A stretch of DNA of 36,039 nucleotides from Pseudomonadota bacterium (lineage in GTDB: Bacteria; Pseudomonadota; Gammaproteobacteria; Burkholderiales; Rhodocyclaceae): contig JAFEFC010000049.1 of the NCBI GenBank assembly GCA_018240785.1, positions 1 through 36,039 of the forward strand. Direction: 5' to 3'. This document shows positions 1 to 7,615 of the stretch, piece by piece. A model generated the notes under the pieces. The model saw only the letters and a list, made by a program, of their open reading frames with translations, did not search any database and was not told the origin of the DNA. The stretch's first letter is position 1. Each line of letters begins with the position of its first letter. The position numbers were made by a program, and so were the translations under genes.

Positions 1-41
1 GCGGTGTAGGGATGGGCTGCGCTTGTCGTTGGGTGTGGTGT

Positions 42-101
42 TGTAGGAGCGGGCTTGACGGCGATTCGTAGTGGGCGGTCGCGCTCGAGCGCGCTCCTGC
101 A
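42..101. repeat. REP pair (REPIN-like), locus 1
   Basis: A direct copy of the GGAGCGGGCTTGAC-type motif lies at about 42-67, and a diverged inverted copy ending in CGCTCCTGCA lies at about 77-101. The two halves can fold back on each other. The same motif recurs as inverted pairs at 7507-7582, 9662-9735, 17316-17380 and 35980-36034, always between or at the edges of genes. The motif resembles Pseudomonas-type REP sequences. Members of this kind are normally moved by a RAYT transposase, which is not present in this window. Confidence 0.75.
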
Positions 102-116
102 GGACGGGGCGTGGGG

Positions 117-680
117 TCAGTCCTGCAGATCCTCGAACGCCTCGCGCGCGGTGATCGGCATATCGACGCTTGCGAGCTGCAGCGCTGGGCCGCCGGGCTC
201 GGTCTCGAACATCAGCCAGTGGTCGGCTTCGCGGCGATAGAGTTCGAGGCGGCGGTGTTGGATGTCGATCAGCAGGTATTCGCTGAGGTCGGCGAGCTTG
301 CGGTAGGCGGCGAACTTGGCGCCGCGGTCGTAGGCGGCGGTGGAATCGGACAGCACCTCGACGATCAGCCGGGGGTGCTCCATGGCGAGGTCGGCGCGGC
401 GGTCGCGCTCGTCGCAGGTGACCATCACGTCGGGGTAGAAGTAGGCGTCGGCCGCGGCGACGAAGAGCTTCATGTCGGAAATGAAGGTCTGGCAGCGGCT
501 GCCCTTGAGGTGAGCACGCAGGTGACTGGCAATCGTCAGCGCGACGAGGGCGTGCTCACGTTGCACGCCGACCATCGCGAACACTTCGCCGGCGATGTAT
601 TCATGCCTGTCTTCCTGCGTCGCCTCCCACGCGAGGTAGGCCTCGCGGTTCAGCGGTGCGACTTCTTGCGCTTGTCCCAT
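117..680 (-). CDS. Uma2 family (DUF820) putative endonuclease
   Basis: This 187-residue protein matches the Uma2/DUF820 family, which has a PD-(D/E)xK nuclease-like fold and no settled cellular role. Visible landmarks are D84 in a YPDVMV stretch, E108 in LIVEVLSDS and K122 in the following helix, the expected order for the catalytic D-ExV-K triad. The frame extends upstream to 821, but the ATG at 680 begins the conserved N-terminus (MGQAQ..NREAYLAWE), so I chose it. The gene stands alone on the minus strand, with the PIN/HicB-like pair divergent. Such genes are often scattered in multiple copies in genomes rich in mobile DNA. The family call is confident; the function is not known. Confidence 0.85.
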   Translation of the reverse strand: MGQAQEVAPLNREAYLAWEATQEDRHEYIAGEVFAMVGVQREHALVALTIASHLRAHLKGSRCQTFISDMKLFVAAADAYFYPDVMVTCDERDRRADLAMEHPRLIVEVLSDSTAAYDRGAKFAAYRKLADLSEYLLIDIQHRRLELYRREADHWLMFETEPGGPALQLASVDMPITAREAFEDLQD

Positions 681-854
681 GGCTTTGCTCCTGAACGTCG
701 GAAACATTGTGGGCGAGGGCGCAGAGGGCGGCAAGGCGCGATGGACGGGGGACGCTCGATTATTCCCTTCCGTTGCTGCCGGCACGATCTGTCTCGGCTT
801 CGCGTGCAATCGCGACCGCATCGCGCAGGTTCAGAGGCGGGATCAGGTTCTCAG

Positions 855-863
855 TGGTATTAT
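855..863 (+). promoter_or_regulatory. Extended -10 promoter for the PIN/HicB-like module
   Basis: TGGTATTAT fits an extended -10 element (TG-n-TATTAT) with no convincing -35 box. A start about 7 nt downstream would fall near 870, only about 4 nt before the ATG at 874. No Shine-Dalgarno sequence is visible, so the toxin mRNA may be leaderless or nearly so. The stretch GGTATTATCTGTATAACC (857-874) is weakly dyadic and could bind the antitoxin. Confidence 0.4.
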
Positions 864-873
864 CTGTATAACC

Positions 874-1305
874 ATGATCCGCCCGCCACGAACCGTTTTC
901 GACACGAATGTTCTCGTCGCAGGTCTCCGTTCGAGGCGGGGGGCTTCGTTTCGACTGCTTGAGATGATTCGTACTCGGCGTTTTCAGCTCTGCGTCACCG
1001 TGCCTCTGGTGATGGAGTACGACGATGTGCTTGCCCGCCCGGGTATGGTGCCGCTGAGTTCGGCCGCGGTGGACGCTGTACTTGACATGGTCTGCCGAGA
1101 GGCTGTTCAGCAGGCGGTGCACTTCCTGTGGCGTCCGCAGTTGAGGGATCCAAAAGACGAACTGGTCCTTGAGGCGGCGGTCAATGCAAGGGCGGCTTAT
1201 CTGGTGACGCACAACGTCCGTGACTTCGAAGCATGTCGCTTTCACGGCCTCGAAATCGTTACCCCCGGCCAGTTTCTGGCGGTGCTCGAAGGAGATGATC
1301 GATGA
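874..1305 (+). CDS. PIN-domain toxin of a putative toxin-antitoxin pair (COG1569-like)
   Basis: A 143-residue PIN-domain protein, predicted to be a metal-dependent RNase. The first acidic residue is in VFDTNVLVAGL near the N-terminus, later acidic residues are in LRDPKDELVLEAA, and the final motif is YLVTHNVRDFE. This arrangement fits the 'putative toxin-antitoxin system toxin component, PIN family' group (TIGR00305/COG1569). The frame is open upstream to 679, but homologous sequence begins at the ATG at 874. Its stop overlaps the start of the downstream RHH-type gene (ATGA), so the two are translationally coupled. The toxin gene comes first, the reverse of vapBC order. Targets cannot be told from sequence. 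Confidence 0.85.
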   Translation: MIRPPRTVFDTNVLVAGLRSRRGASFRLLEMIRTRRFQLCVTVPLVMEYDDVLARPGMVPLSSAAVDAVLDMVCREAVQQAVHFLWRPQLRDPKDELVLEAAVNARAAYLVTHNVRDFEACRFHGLEIVTPGQFLAVLEGDDR

Positions 1306-1538
1306 CCACACTCAGCGTGCGTTTGCCCGAGTCGATTCACAAGAATGCCCGGCTTTATGCTGAAAAGGAGGGGACGTCCCTGAACCAGTTGGTGGCGACG
1401 GCCCTTGCCGAGAAGCTCGCTGCGCTTGCAGCGGAGGATTACATCCTTGCTCGGGCGCAACGTGCGGATGACGCCGCATTCGACGCCGCCCTTGCGGCGG
1501 TGCCTGATGTGCCACCCGAGCCGGGCGATGTGCGCTGA
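1302..1538 (+). CDS. HicB-like / ribbon-helix-helix antitoxin
   Basis: A 78-residue protein beginning TLSVRLPESIHKNARLYAEKEG, the pattern of a ribbon-helix-helix DNA-binding domain as in HicB-like (pfam05534) and CopG antitoxins. The helix around TSLNQLVATALAEKL completes the fold. The acidic, proline-rich tail (DVPPEPGDVR) is a plausible toxin-binding segment. Its ATG overlaps the stop of the PIN toxin by 4 nt. It is expected to neutralise the PIN protein and autorepress the operon. It converges on rfbB with only 24 nt between the stops. Confidence 0.8.
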   Translation: MTTLSVRLPESIHKNARLYAEKEGTSLNQLVATALAEKLAALAAEDYILARAQRADDAAFDAALAAVPDVPPEPGDVR

Positions 1539-1562
1539 GGGTTTGCCCCCGCCATTGTAAGT

Positions 1563-2624
1563 TCAACCCTGCCCCAGCCGCCCGAGCTGATACGCGCCGC
1601 TCAGCACCCGCTGCCACCAGGCTTCGTTGTGCAGATACCACTGCACCGTCTTGCGCAGGCCGGTCTCGAAGGTTTCCTGCGGCACCCAGCCGAGCTCGCG
1701 CTGGATCTTCGAGGCGTCGATGGCGTAGCGGCGGTCGTGGCCCGGGCGGTCCTTCACGAAGGTGATGAGGTCGCGGTAGCGGGCGAGGCCCTGCGGTTTT
1801 TCGGGGGCGAGTTCCTCGAGCAGGTCGCACAGGGTATGGACCACCTCGATGTTGCGCTTCTCGTTGTGGCCGCCGATGTTGTAGGTCTCGCCGACGTCGC
1901 CGCGGCTCACCACCTGCACCAGCGCGCGGGCGTGGTCTTCGACGTAGAGCCAGTCGCGGATCTGTCCGCCGTCGCCATACACCGGCAGCGGCTTGCCGTG
2001 CAGGGCGTTGAGGATGATGTGCGGGATGAGCTTTTCCGGGAAATGGAAGGGCCCGTAGTTGTTGGAGCAGTTGGTGACCAGCGTCGGCAGGCCGTAGGTG
2101 CGCTGCCAGGCGCGCACCAGGTGGTCGGAGCCGGCCTTGGACGCGGAGTAGGGCGAGCTGGGCGCGTAGGGCGTGGTTTCGGTGAACAGGTCGTCGGTGC
2201 CTTCTAGGTCGCCATACACCTCGTCGGTGGAGATGTGGTGGAAGCGGAAGGCGTCCTTCTCCGCCGCCGGCAGCGTGTTCCAGTAGGCGCGGGCGGCTTC
2301 GAGCAGGGTGTAGGTGCCGACGACGTTGGTTTCGATGAACGCCGCCGGGCCGTCGATGGAGCGGTCGACATGCGATTCGGCGGCGAGATGCATCACCGCC
2401 GTGGGGCGGAATTCCGCGAACACCTTCGCCAGCGCCGGGCCGTCGCAGATGTCGACCTGGTGGAAGCGGTAGCGCGGCGAATCGGCCACCGAGGCGAGCG
2501 ACTCGAGGTTGCCGGCGTAGGTGAGCTTGTCGACGTTGGCGACTTCGTGCCGCGTGTCGTTGATGAGGTGACGCACGACGGCCGAGCCGATGAAGCCGGC
2601 GCCGCCGGTGACGAGGATGCGCAT
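1563..2624 (-). CDS. rfbB: dTDP-glucose 4,6-dehydratase
   Basis: This 353-residue extended short-chain dehydrogenase converts dTDP-glucose to dTDP-4-keto-6-deoxyglucose, the second step to dTDP-L-rhamnose and related sugars. The NAD-binding GGAGFIGS lies at residues 7-14, the family TDEVYG motif at 133-138, and the catalytic YSASK at 159-163. [10 protein letters not shown] is also typical of RmlB. Length is normal. It follows the RelE/Phd pair on the same strand by 45 nt. The usual partners rfbA, rfbC and rfbD are absent: downstream is the convergent HicB-like gene, upstream the toxin pair. It is either an orphan or a piece of a rearranged surface-polysaccharide locus. Confidence 0.95.
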   Translation of the reverse strand: MRILVTGGAGFIGSAVVRHLINDTRHEVANVDKLTYAGNLESLASVADSPRYRFHQVDICDGPALAKVFAEFRPTAVMHLAAESHVDRSIDGPAAFIETNVVGTYTLLEAARAYWNTLPAAEKDAFRFHHISTDEVYGDLEGTDDLFTETTPYAPSSPYSASKAGSDHLVRAWQRTYGLPTLVTNCSNNYGPFHFPEKLIPHIILNALHGKPLPVYGDGGQIRDWLYVEDHARALVQVVSRGDVGETYNIGGHNEKRNIEVVHTLCDLLEELAPEKPQGLARYRDLITFVKDRPGHDRRYAIDASKIQRELGWVPQETFETGLRKTVQWYLHNEAWWQRVLSGAYQLGRLGQG

Positions 2625-2669
2625 GCGGGGGTCCCTTCTGGATTGCTGTTTGCGGTGTGAGCTGACGAT

Positions 2670-2951
2670 TCAGCGGGCGTCCGCAGCCCGGTAGACGGCG
2701 TTGCGTTCCCGCTTGCCGACGGCGACGACCACGACAAGCACCTCGGCGTCATGCACTTCGTAGACGAGCCGGTAGCCGACACTGCGTAGTTTGATCTTGT
2801 AGCGGTCGGGGTGGCCGTGAAGCTTTGCACTGGGCACGCGCGGATTTTCCAGGCGCTCGGCGAGTTTCTTCTTGAACTGGGTGCGCACTGTGGCGTCGAG
2901 CTTGTGCCACTCAGCGAGCGCTTCGCGCTTGAAGCGCAGCTCAAAGCTCAT
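2670..2951 (-). CDS. RelE/ParE-family toxin
   Basis: A 93-residue basic protein with the RelE/ParE pattern: N-terminal FELRFKREALAEWHKLD, then LKLHGHPDRYKIKLRSVGYRLVYEV-like core strands, then a VLVVVVAVGKRERNAVY end. RelE-type members cleave mRNA on the ribosome; the R..YRLVYEV segment and the late basic GKRER favour RelE over ParE. It overlaps the upstream Phd/YefM-type antitoxin by 11 nt, the standard antitoxin-toxin order. rfbB lies 45 nt downstream on the same strand, so readthrough into rfbB is possible. Confidence 0.88.
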   Translation of the reverse strand: MSFELRFKREALAEWHKLDATVRTQFKKKLAERLENPRVPSAKLHGHPDRYKIKLRSVGYRLVYEVHDAEVLVVVVAVGKRERNAVYRAADAR

Positions 2952-3189
2952 CGAGCTTTACCGCGATTTCGTCCTGACCCGCGCGGCTATCGGCGATGGC
3001 GTTGAGCTCGAGATCTTCGAGCCGGTCGAGCAGGGCCTCGTAAGCCTGCGCTGGAACGCAGTAGAAGGCAGGCTCGTTGCGATTCAGGATGGCCACCGGA
3101 AAGCCCTCGCCGGCCGCGACGGTGCCCATCGGGTCGCGCTTCAGTTCGGAAATGCTCGCAGTGGTCTGCGTCAGAATGGTGTGCGCCAT
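2941..3189 (-). CDS. Phd/YefM-family antitoxin
   Basis: An 82-residue protein with the Phd/YefM fold: TTASISELKRDPMGTVA near the N-terminus, FPVAILNRNEPAFYCVP in the core, and an acidic helical tail (LLDRLEDLELNAIADSR..DEL) for binding the toxin. It should bind its own promoter and inhibit the RelE-type partner. The 3' end overlaps the toxin gene by 11 nt. A promoter with matched spacing sits just upstream (3207-3235), giving a very short leader without a strong ribosome binding site. Confidence 0.88.
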   Translation of the reverse strand: MAHTILTQTTASISELKRDPMGTVAAGEGFPVAILNRNEPAFYCVPAQAYEALLDRLEDLELNAIADSRAGQDEIAVKLDEL

Positions 3190-3206
3190 GATGTTGGTCG
3201 TGATGC

Positions 3207-3235
3207 CTTTTACGATGCTGAATATGGTACCTCAA
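3207..3235 (-). promoter_or_regulatory. Promoter of the RelE/Phd operon
   Basis: On the minus strand, TTGAGG (3230-3235) is followed after exactly 17 nt by TAAAAG (3207-3212), each matching four of six consensus sigma-70 bases. Transcription would begin near 3200, about 10 nt before the antitoxin ATG at 3189. The AT-richness stands out from the surrounding DNA. Confidence 0.45.
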
Positions 3236-3287
3236 GAAGAGCTTCGAGTCGCTCGCGAGGCGGTGGTTCACTCGCGATCCGGCTCAC

Positions 3288-6200
3288 TCATTGCATCGCT
3301 GTGATCGAGTGCTTTTCGGACTTGCCTCCTTCCAGCACTTCGACCTCCACGCCCTGCGTGCCCGGCCGGTACCACCAGCGCGTGGTGCGCTGCGGGCCGG
3401 TGATCTCGGCGCCGACGCGGCCGGCTTCTTCCAGGCGTCGCACCGTGGCGCGCGGCTTCTGGCCGGCGAGGCTGGGTTGCATGACGACGAGGAACTGGTC
3501 TTCCTTTGCCTCGCTCGGCGGCATCAGTTCGATGCGCCAGGCGCCGGGCTCGGGGCGACCCGGCTCGGCCTTCTTCATCGCCTGCTGCACCTTGCCGCCG
3601 TCGTCGTAGTTCTTGCCGTCGACGAAGAACTCGAAGCCCGGCCCGCCGATGGTGTTGAGCAGCGGTTTGCGGGGCAGCAGCACCTGGCCGGTGAGCTGGC
3701 CGCCGGCGTGGCCGGGCTGGGTGGTGGCGGGGATGAACAGGCTGAACCGGTCGGCGCCGACGAGCGGCGGTTCGATGGCATGCAGCAGCCAGCGCTTGCG
3801 GAAGCTCGCCTTGGTGGCGACGACGTCGTCGAACACGACGATGGTGTCGTTGGCGCGGTCGTAGCCGAACACCCGCCACAGGCGCTCGACGCGCTTGGTG
3901 CGATCGGGGAAGCCGCCGCGGCCGGACTGGCTGTTGGTGTAGGCGGGGGTGAGATCGGCGACGGCGACGACGAGGTCGTCCTTGTCCAGATGGGCGACGA
4001 TGCGGCCGGTGTGGTAGGTGTCGCGCCGCTTCTGCCACTCGTTGAAGTCCAGCGGCGCGGCCTCGACTGCCCAGCCCGAGCCGATGCGCCGCTGGCCGCC
4101 GTCGTTGGCGTAATGGCGCGGATTGCCGGCGTCGAAGCCGGGGCCGGGCATGACGTCGTCGGGGTCGGTGACGGTGACGAGGTTGTGGGCGATGCTCTGG
4201 TAGGTGTAGTTCATGTGGTGGTCCGAGCCGTAGGCCGGACCGTACAGGCCGCTGTCGATCGCCAGCGCGCCGCCCTTGTAGATGGTGAAGGCGCCCTGGT
4301 CGAGGTGGCTGTGCGACCAGAAGTTGTCGCCGGCCTTGAAGCTGAGGTAGGTGGCGTCGGGCGACCAGTCGCTGCGCGCCACCAGCATGCCGATGCCGTC
4401 GAAGAGTCTTGCCAGTGGCAGGGCTGCGGCGGCGTGCGGGTCGATCAGGGTGGTGTCCGACAGCGGCCCCCAGGGCCAGCCGGTGGGCAGCGGCCCGCGC
4501 TCGGGCGGGGCGAGCGTGTAGGCGGCGGCGTGGCGCAATTCGAGCGCCAGCGGCGTCGCGTCCGGCGAGGGGCGCAGGAAGTAGGAGCCGTCGCCCCAGC
4601 GGAACTGCGTGCCGTCCGGCCGCGTGCGGTAGACGAGGAAATCGAGGAAGCCGCGGATGCCGGGTTCGGACCTGAACAGATCCTCGCCGGTGGCGGCGCG
4701 CCACATCGCCGGCAGGGTGTAGATCGCCTGGCCGATGCCGATGGCGACGTACTCGCCGCCCTCATGCCAGCCACCGTTGCGGCCGAAGACCTGCCGCCAC
4801 ACCGGCAGCACGCGGTTCTTCCACAGCTCGTGGGTGAAGGCCATGTAGGCCTCGCCGCGCGGATGGTCGCGGTACAGCGCGATGGAGCACGCCATCAGCG
4901 CCTGCAGCGGGGCGTTGTACAGATACACGTTGTAGGGCGACAGCGCCTCCTTGCGGATCACGTCGATGACGTAGTCGCAGCCCTTGGCGAGCTTGTCGCG
5001 CAGCGCCTCGCGCTCGGCGACCGTCCATTGGTCGTACAGCCAGTCGTAGGCCAGCGCCAGCGGCTTGACCTGGCCGTGGCCACGCTCCCAGAACTGCAGC
5101 GCCATCAGCTTTTCATGGGTGCGGGACAGATCGACGCTGCTGGGCTTCACCGCGGCGGCGAGGATGGCGGTGTCGATGGCGTTGGGGTTGCTGCGCGCGG
5201 CGCTGGCGATCTGCGCCAGGTAGTTGGGGTTGAAGGTCTGCAGCATCGCCACGTCGGTGGGCGCTGGATGCGGCAGGCGCGGATGGGCGAGGCGGAAGCC
5301 CGGCAGTGCGACCGGCGCGATGGCGGCGGGCGGCGGGTAGGTGGTTTCGGCCTCGTTCACCGGATTGGCCGGCGGCGCCGATGGCACGGTGGTGGCCACC
5401 ACGATGAAGATCGCAATGATGGGCAGCACCGCGGTGAGCAGCACGGGGCGCAGGGATTGCAGGCCACTGTCCGCTGTAGGCGCGGCGATAGCCGCGATCG
5501 CGCGCGGATCATCCGTGCCGGCAGCGTCGTATCGCGGCTGCCGCCGCTCCCACAGGGTGCCGTGCTCGGCAGTGCCGGCGGCATGTGCCAGCAGCCTCTG
5601 CACGATCCAGTGCGCCAGCCAGGCGCTGGCCGCGGCGATCAGCAGGTTGGTGGGGTCGGGCCGCGTGCCGAGAGAGAACAGCTTGAGCACCTCGACGCCG
5701 AAGCACAGCACCAGCGACGCCAGCACGGCGCCAAAGGCTGCGCGACGGGGCGCGGAGGGCCAGCCGATGGCCGCCGCCACGCCGATCGGCGCATAGCTGC
5801 CGGCAACGAACAGCAGGCTGCGCACCGCGGCGGTCTCGCTGGTGTAGTAGTGGTAATAGAAGGGCAGGAAGCGCAGGCCGTCGAGCTTTTCCAGCGCGGC
5901 CCATTCGGGCTGCAGGCGCAGCGGCAGCAGCCCGTTGAGCGCCAGGGCGAGGCCGAGGTGCACCGGCAGCAGAAGGAAGATCGCCCGGCGCGCCGTTGCC
6001 GGCGAGTAGTCCAGCCAGCGCCGCGGATGGCTGCCTGCGAGCATCGCGCCCCAGCCGGTGCCGACGGCGCGGGTCAGCACCGAGACGACCTGGGTGGTGC
6101 CCGAGGCCAGCAAGATCTGCACGCCCTCGACGACGATGCCCAGCGCGGCGCCCGCCGCGAAGCCCCACCCCGGCGCGAGCGGCCGGCTGCCGCGCCCGCG

Positions 6201-6905
6201 CCGCGCCAGCACCAGCAGCAGCCCGAACGGCACTGCGAGCAGCGCCTCCACCAGCAGCTTGACGCCGCAGGTGAAGCTGCTGCCGCAGCTCAGCCCGGGG
6301 CCGATGCTGAAGCTGTCGGGCTTGGCGAGCTTGGCGGAGAGTTCCGCGGAGGAGACGAGAAAGTCGTAGGGGAAGAAGCTCAATCCCAGGTAGCCGAGCG
6401 CATACAGCGCCAGCAGTGCGCGGATGCTATTGGTGCCGCCAATGACGAAGCGCTCCCACATCGCGGCGACGCGCTTGCCCGATACGAACCACAGCCCCGC
6501 GCCGATCGCGGTGCCGAGGCCTTCGGCCAGCAGGTCATTGAGCGACACGGTACGCGGCGGGAAGTAGAGCTGCGCGAACTCGATGCCGACGGCGAGCGCC
6601 ACGCAGGCGGCGAGCACGATGGCGAGCAGCATGACGCGCAGGCTGCGCGTGGCACGCATCGTCCACACCGCGCCGGCGGCGAAATAGGCTAGAACGACAT
6701 AAAGGAGGATGTTGGCCACCCAGTCTGCGCGCGAGCCGACGCCCAGTTGCAGCCAGGGTGTCTGCAGGAATTGCTGCCACGCGTGGGGGTTGGGCTTGAA
6801 TTCGAGCGGGACGAGGCTGCCGTAAGTGACGAACACCGCCCAGGCGATGGCGAGTTTCGCGTGCTGCCACGCGCGCGACGCGGGCTGGTGTGGAGTGGTG
6901 CTCAT
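3288..6905 (-). CDS. Membrane-anchored fusion: three VanZ-like repeats + heparinase II/III-like domain
   Basis: A 1205-residue protein. The N-terminal half is polytopic and carries three VanZ-like signatures: GIEFAQLYFPPR..SLNDLLAEGLGT (from about 107), VVEGVQILLASGTTQ (from about 258) and FGVEVLKLFSLGTRPDPTNLL (from about 402, with K in place of the usual Q). A further membrane segment (VLLTAVLPIIAIFIVVA, about 488-504) leads to a heparinase II/III-like catalytic region. That region has YNVYLYN (about 657), NGGWHEGGEY (711-720), and NFWSHSHLDQGAF (861-873) followed by IAHN (905-908); His and Tyr in these blocks are the likely lyase residues. The first membrane pass orients VanZ inward, so the enzyme is probably periplasmic. 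It may cleave or trim a uronate-containing exopolysaccharide; the substrate is unknown. ATGs at 6914, 6908 and 6905 are all possible starts and none has a good ribosome binding site. Confidence 0.85.
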   Translation of the reverse strand: MSTTPHQPASRAWQHAKLAIAWAVFVTYGSLVPLEFKPNPHAWQQFLQTPWLQLGVGSRADWVANILLYVVLAYFAAGAVWTMRATRSLRVMLLAIVLAACVALAVGIEFAQLYFPPRTVSLNDLLAEGLGTAIGAGLWFVSGKRVAAMWERFVIGGTNSIRALLALYALGYLGLSFFPYDFLVSSAELSAKLAKPDSFSIGPGLSCGSSFTCGVKLLVEALLAVPFGLLLVLARRGRGSRPLAPGWGFAAGAALGIVVEGVQILLASGTTQVVSVLTRAVGTGWGAMLAGSHPRRWLDYSPATARRAIFLLLPVHLGLALALNGLLPLRLQPEWAALEKLDGLRFLPFYYHYYTSETAAVRSLLFVAGSYAPIGVAAAIGWPSAPRRAAFGAVLASLVLCFGVEVLKLFSLGTRPDPTNLLIAAASAWLAHWIVQRLLAHAAGTAEHGTLWERRQPRYDAAGTDDPRAIAAIAAPTADSGLQSLRPVLLTAVLPIIAIFIVVATTVPSAPPANPVNEAETTYPPPAAIAPVALPGFRLAHPRLPHPAPTDVAMLQTFNPNYLAQIASAARSNPNAIDTAILAAAVKPSSVDLSRTHEKLMALQFWERGHGQVKPLALAYDWLYDQWTVAEREALRDKLAKGCDYVIDVIRKEALSPYNVYLYNAPLQALMACSIALYRDHPRGEAYMAFTHELWKNRVLPVWRQVFGRNGGWHEGGEYVAIGIGQAIYTLPAMWRAATGEDLFRSEPGIRGFLDFLVYRTRPDGTQFRWGDGSYFLRPSPDATPLALELRHAAAYTLAPPERGPLPTGWPWGPLSDTTLIDPHAAAALPLARLFDGIGMLVARSDWSPDATYLSFKAGDNFWSHSHLDQGAFTIYKGGALAIDSGLYGPAYGSDHHMNYTYQSIAHNLVTVTDPDDVMPGPGFDAGNPRHYANDGGQRRIGSGWAVEAAPLDFNEWQKRRDTYHTGRIVAHLDKDDLVVAVADLTPAYTNSQSGRGGFPDRTKRVERLWRVFGYDRANDTIVVFDDVVATKASFRKRWLLHAIEPPLVGADRFSLFIPATTQPGHAGGQLTGQVLLPRKPLLNTIGGPGFEFFVDGKNYDDGGKVQQAMKKAEPGRPEPGAWRIELMPPSEAKEDQFLVVMQPSLAGQKPRATVRRLEEAGRVGAEITGPQRTTRWWYRPGTQGVEVEVLEGGKSEKHSITAMQ

Positions 6906-7065
6906 CATCCGCATGAATTCGTGAAGGACCGCTGCAATTGTCGTACGGGATGCGGCAAACTGCGAACGCTGCTGTCGGGTTTCGCGGGCGACGAGCTCAG
7001 CCAGGCTGGCGTCCTGTGCTACGGCGACGGGTGGACGATTTGGTGAACGAATGCGAGGAGTGGTG

Positions 7066-7485
7066 ATGAAGAAGCGGAAAGTCGTTGTCGGGCTGCTTGC
7101 GACCGGTTCCATGCTGCTTGCGGGGCAGGCCATGGCGGCGTGCAACGGTAACGCCCTGAACGTGGGCCAGATCAATACGGCTCTCTCGGGCAAGACCGTC
7201 TGCGGAGCGCGCGGGAAGGAGCGGTGGCAGGAATATCACGCGCCAGGCGGAAATCTGATCGACTACAAGATGGGGCCGAACGACAAGGTCGATCCGTCCA
7301 AGAAGGTGGGGGCTTGGTCGGTGACAGGCAATTCCGGTGGCAACCAGGCGAAAGTCAATTACGACTACGGCTCGGGCGGGCAGTCGAGCTACACCGTCTA
7401 TCCGAACGGCGTCGGCAGCTATAGTTTCTGCGGCGGCGGCGAACTCGTGGTGTCCGTGCTGCCCGGCCAGGTCAAGTGCCCCTGA
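7066..7485 (+). CDS. Small secreted protein, function unknown
   Basis: A 139-residue protein with a clear Sec signal peptide: MKKRK, a hydrophobic core, then cleavage after GQAMA at about residue 24. The mature part has four cysteines (in ACNGN, TVCGAR, SFCGGG and the C-terminal VKCP), which suggests two disulfides in the periplasm or outside the cell. The sequence is rich in Gly, Asn, Tyr and Ser. I recognise no domain. The start at 7066 is supported by GCGAGGAG five bases upstream; an in-frame ATG at 7051 is less likely. It is divergent from the VanZ-heparinase gene across 160 bp, so a shared control region is possible. Confidence 0.75.
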   Translation: MKKRKVVVGLLATGSMLLAGQAMAACNGNALNVGQINTALSGKTVCGARGKERWQEYHAPGGNLIDYKMGPNDKVDPSKKVGAWSVTGNSGGNQAKVNYDYGSGGQSSYTVYPNGVGSYSFCGGGELVVSVLPGQVKCP

Positions 7486-7506
7486 ACCGGTACGGCGCAA
7501 TTGACT

Positions 7507-7582
7507 CGGTCGCAGGCAGGCCCGCTCCTGCCCCAAGCCGGATCGGCCCCCACCGTGCAGGAGCGGGCTTGACCGCGACCGG
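7507..7582. repeat. REP pair (REPIN-like), locus 2
   Basis: An inverted copy (7507-7532, reading CGGTCGCAGG..GCTCCTGCC) faces a direct copy (7555-7582, GTGCAGGAGCGGGCTTGACC...). The pair fills the gap between the converging secreted-protein and decarboxylase genes, and may act as a bidirectional transcription end there. Confidence 0.75.
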
Positions 7583-7615
7583 ATACGAACCCGCAGCGGG
7601 CAGCGCGATGGCCTT

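Noticed and set aside
681-821. N-terminal extension of the Uma2 gene
   Set aside because: The extra 47 residues do not resemble the family, and the ATG at 680 precedes the conserved start.
3291-6692. A 1133-codon open frame on the plus strand
   Set aside because: It is antisense to the VanZ-heparinase gene; composition is Arg/Gly/Ala/Gln-rich without any domain, as expected for shadow frames in high-GC DNA.
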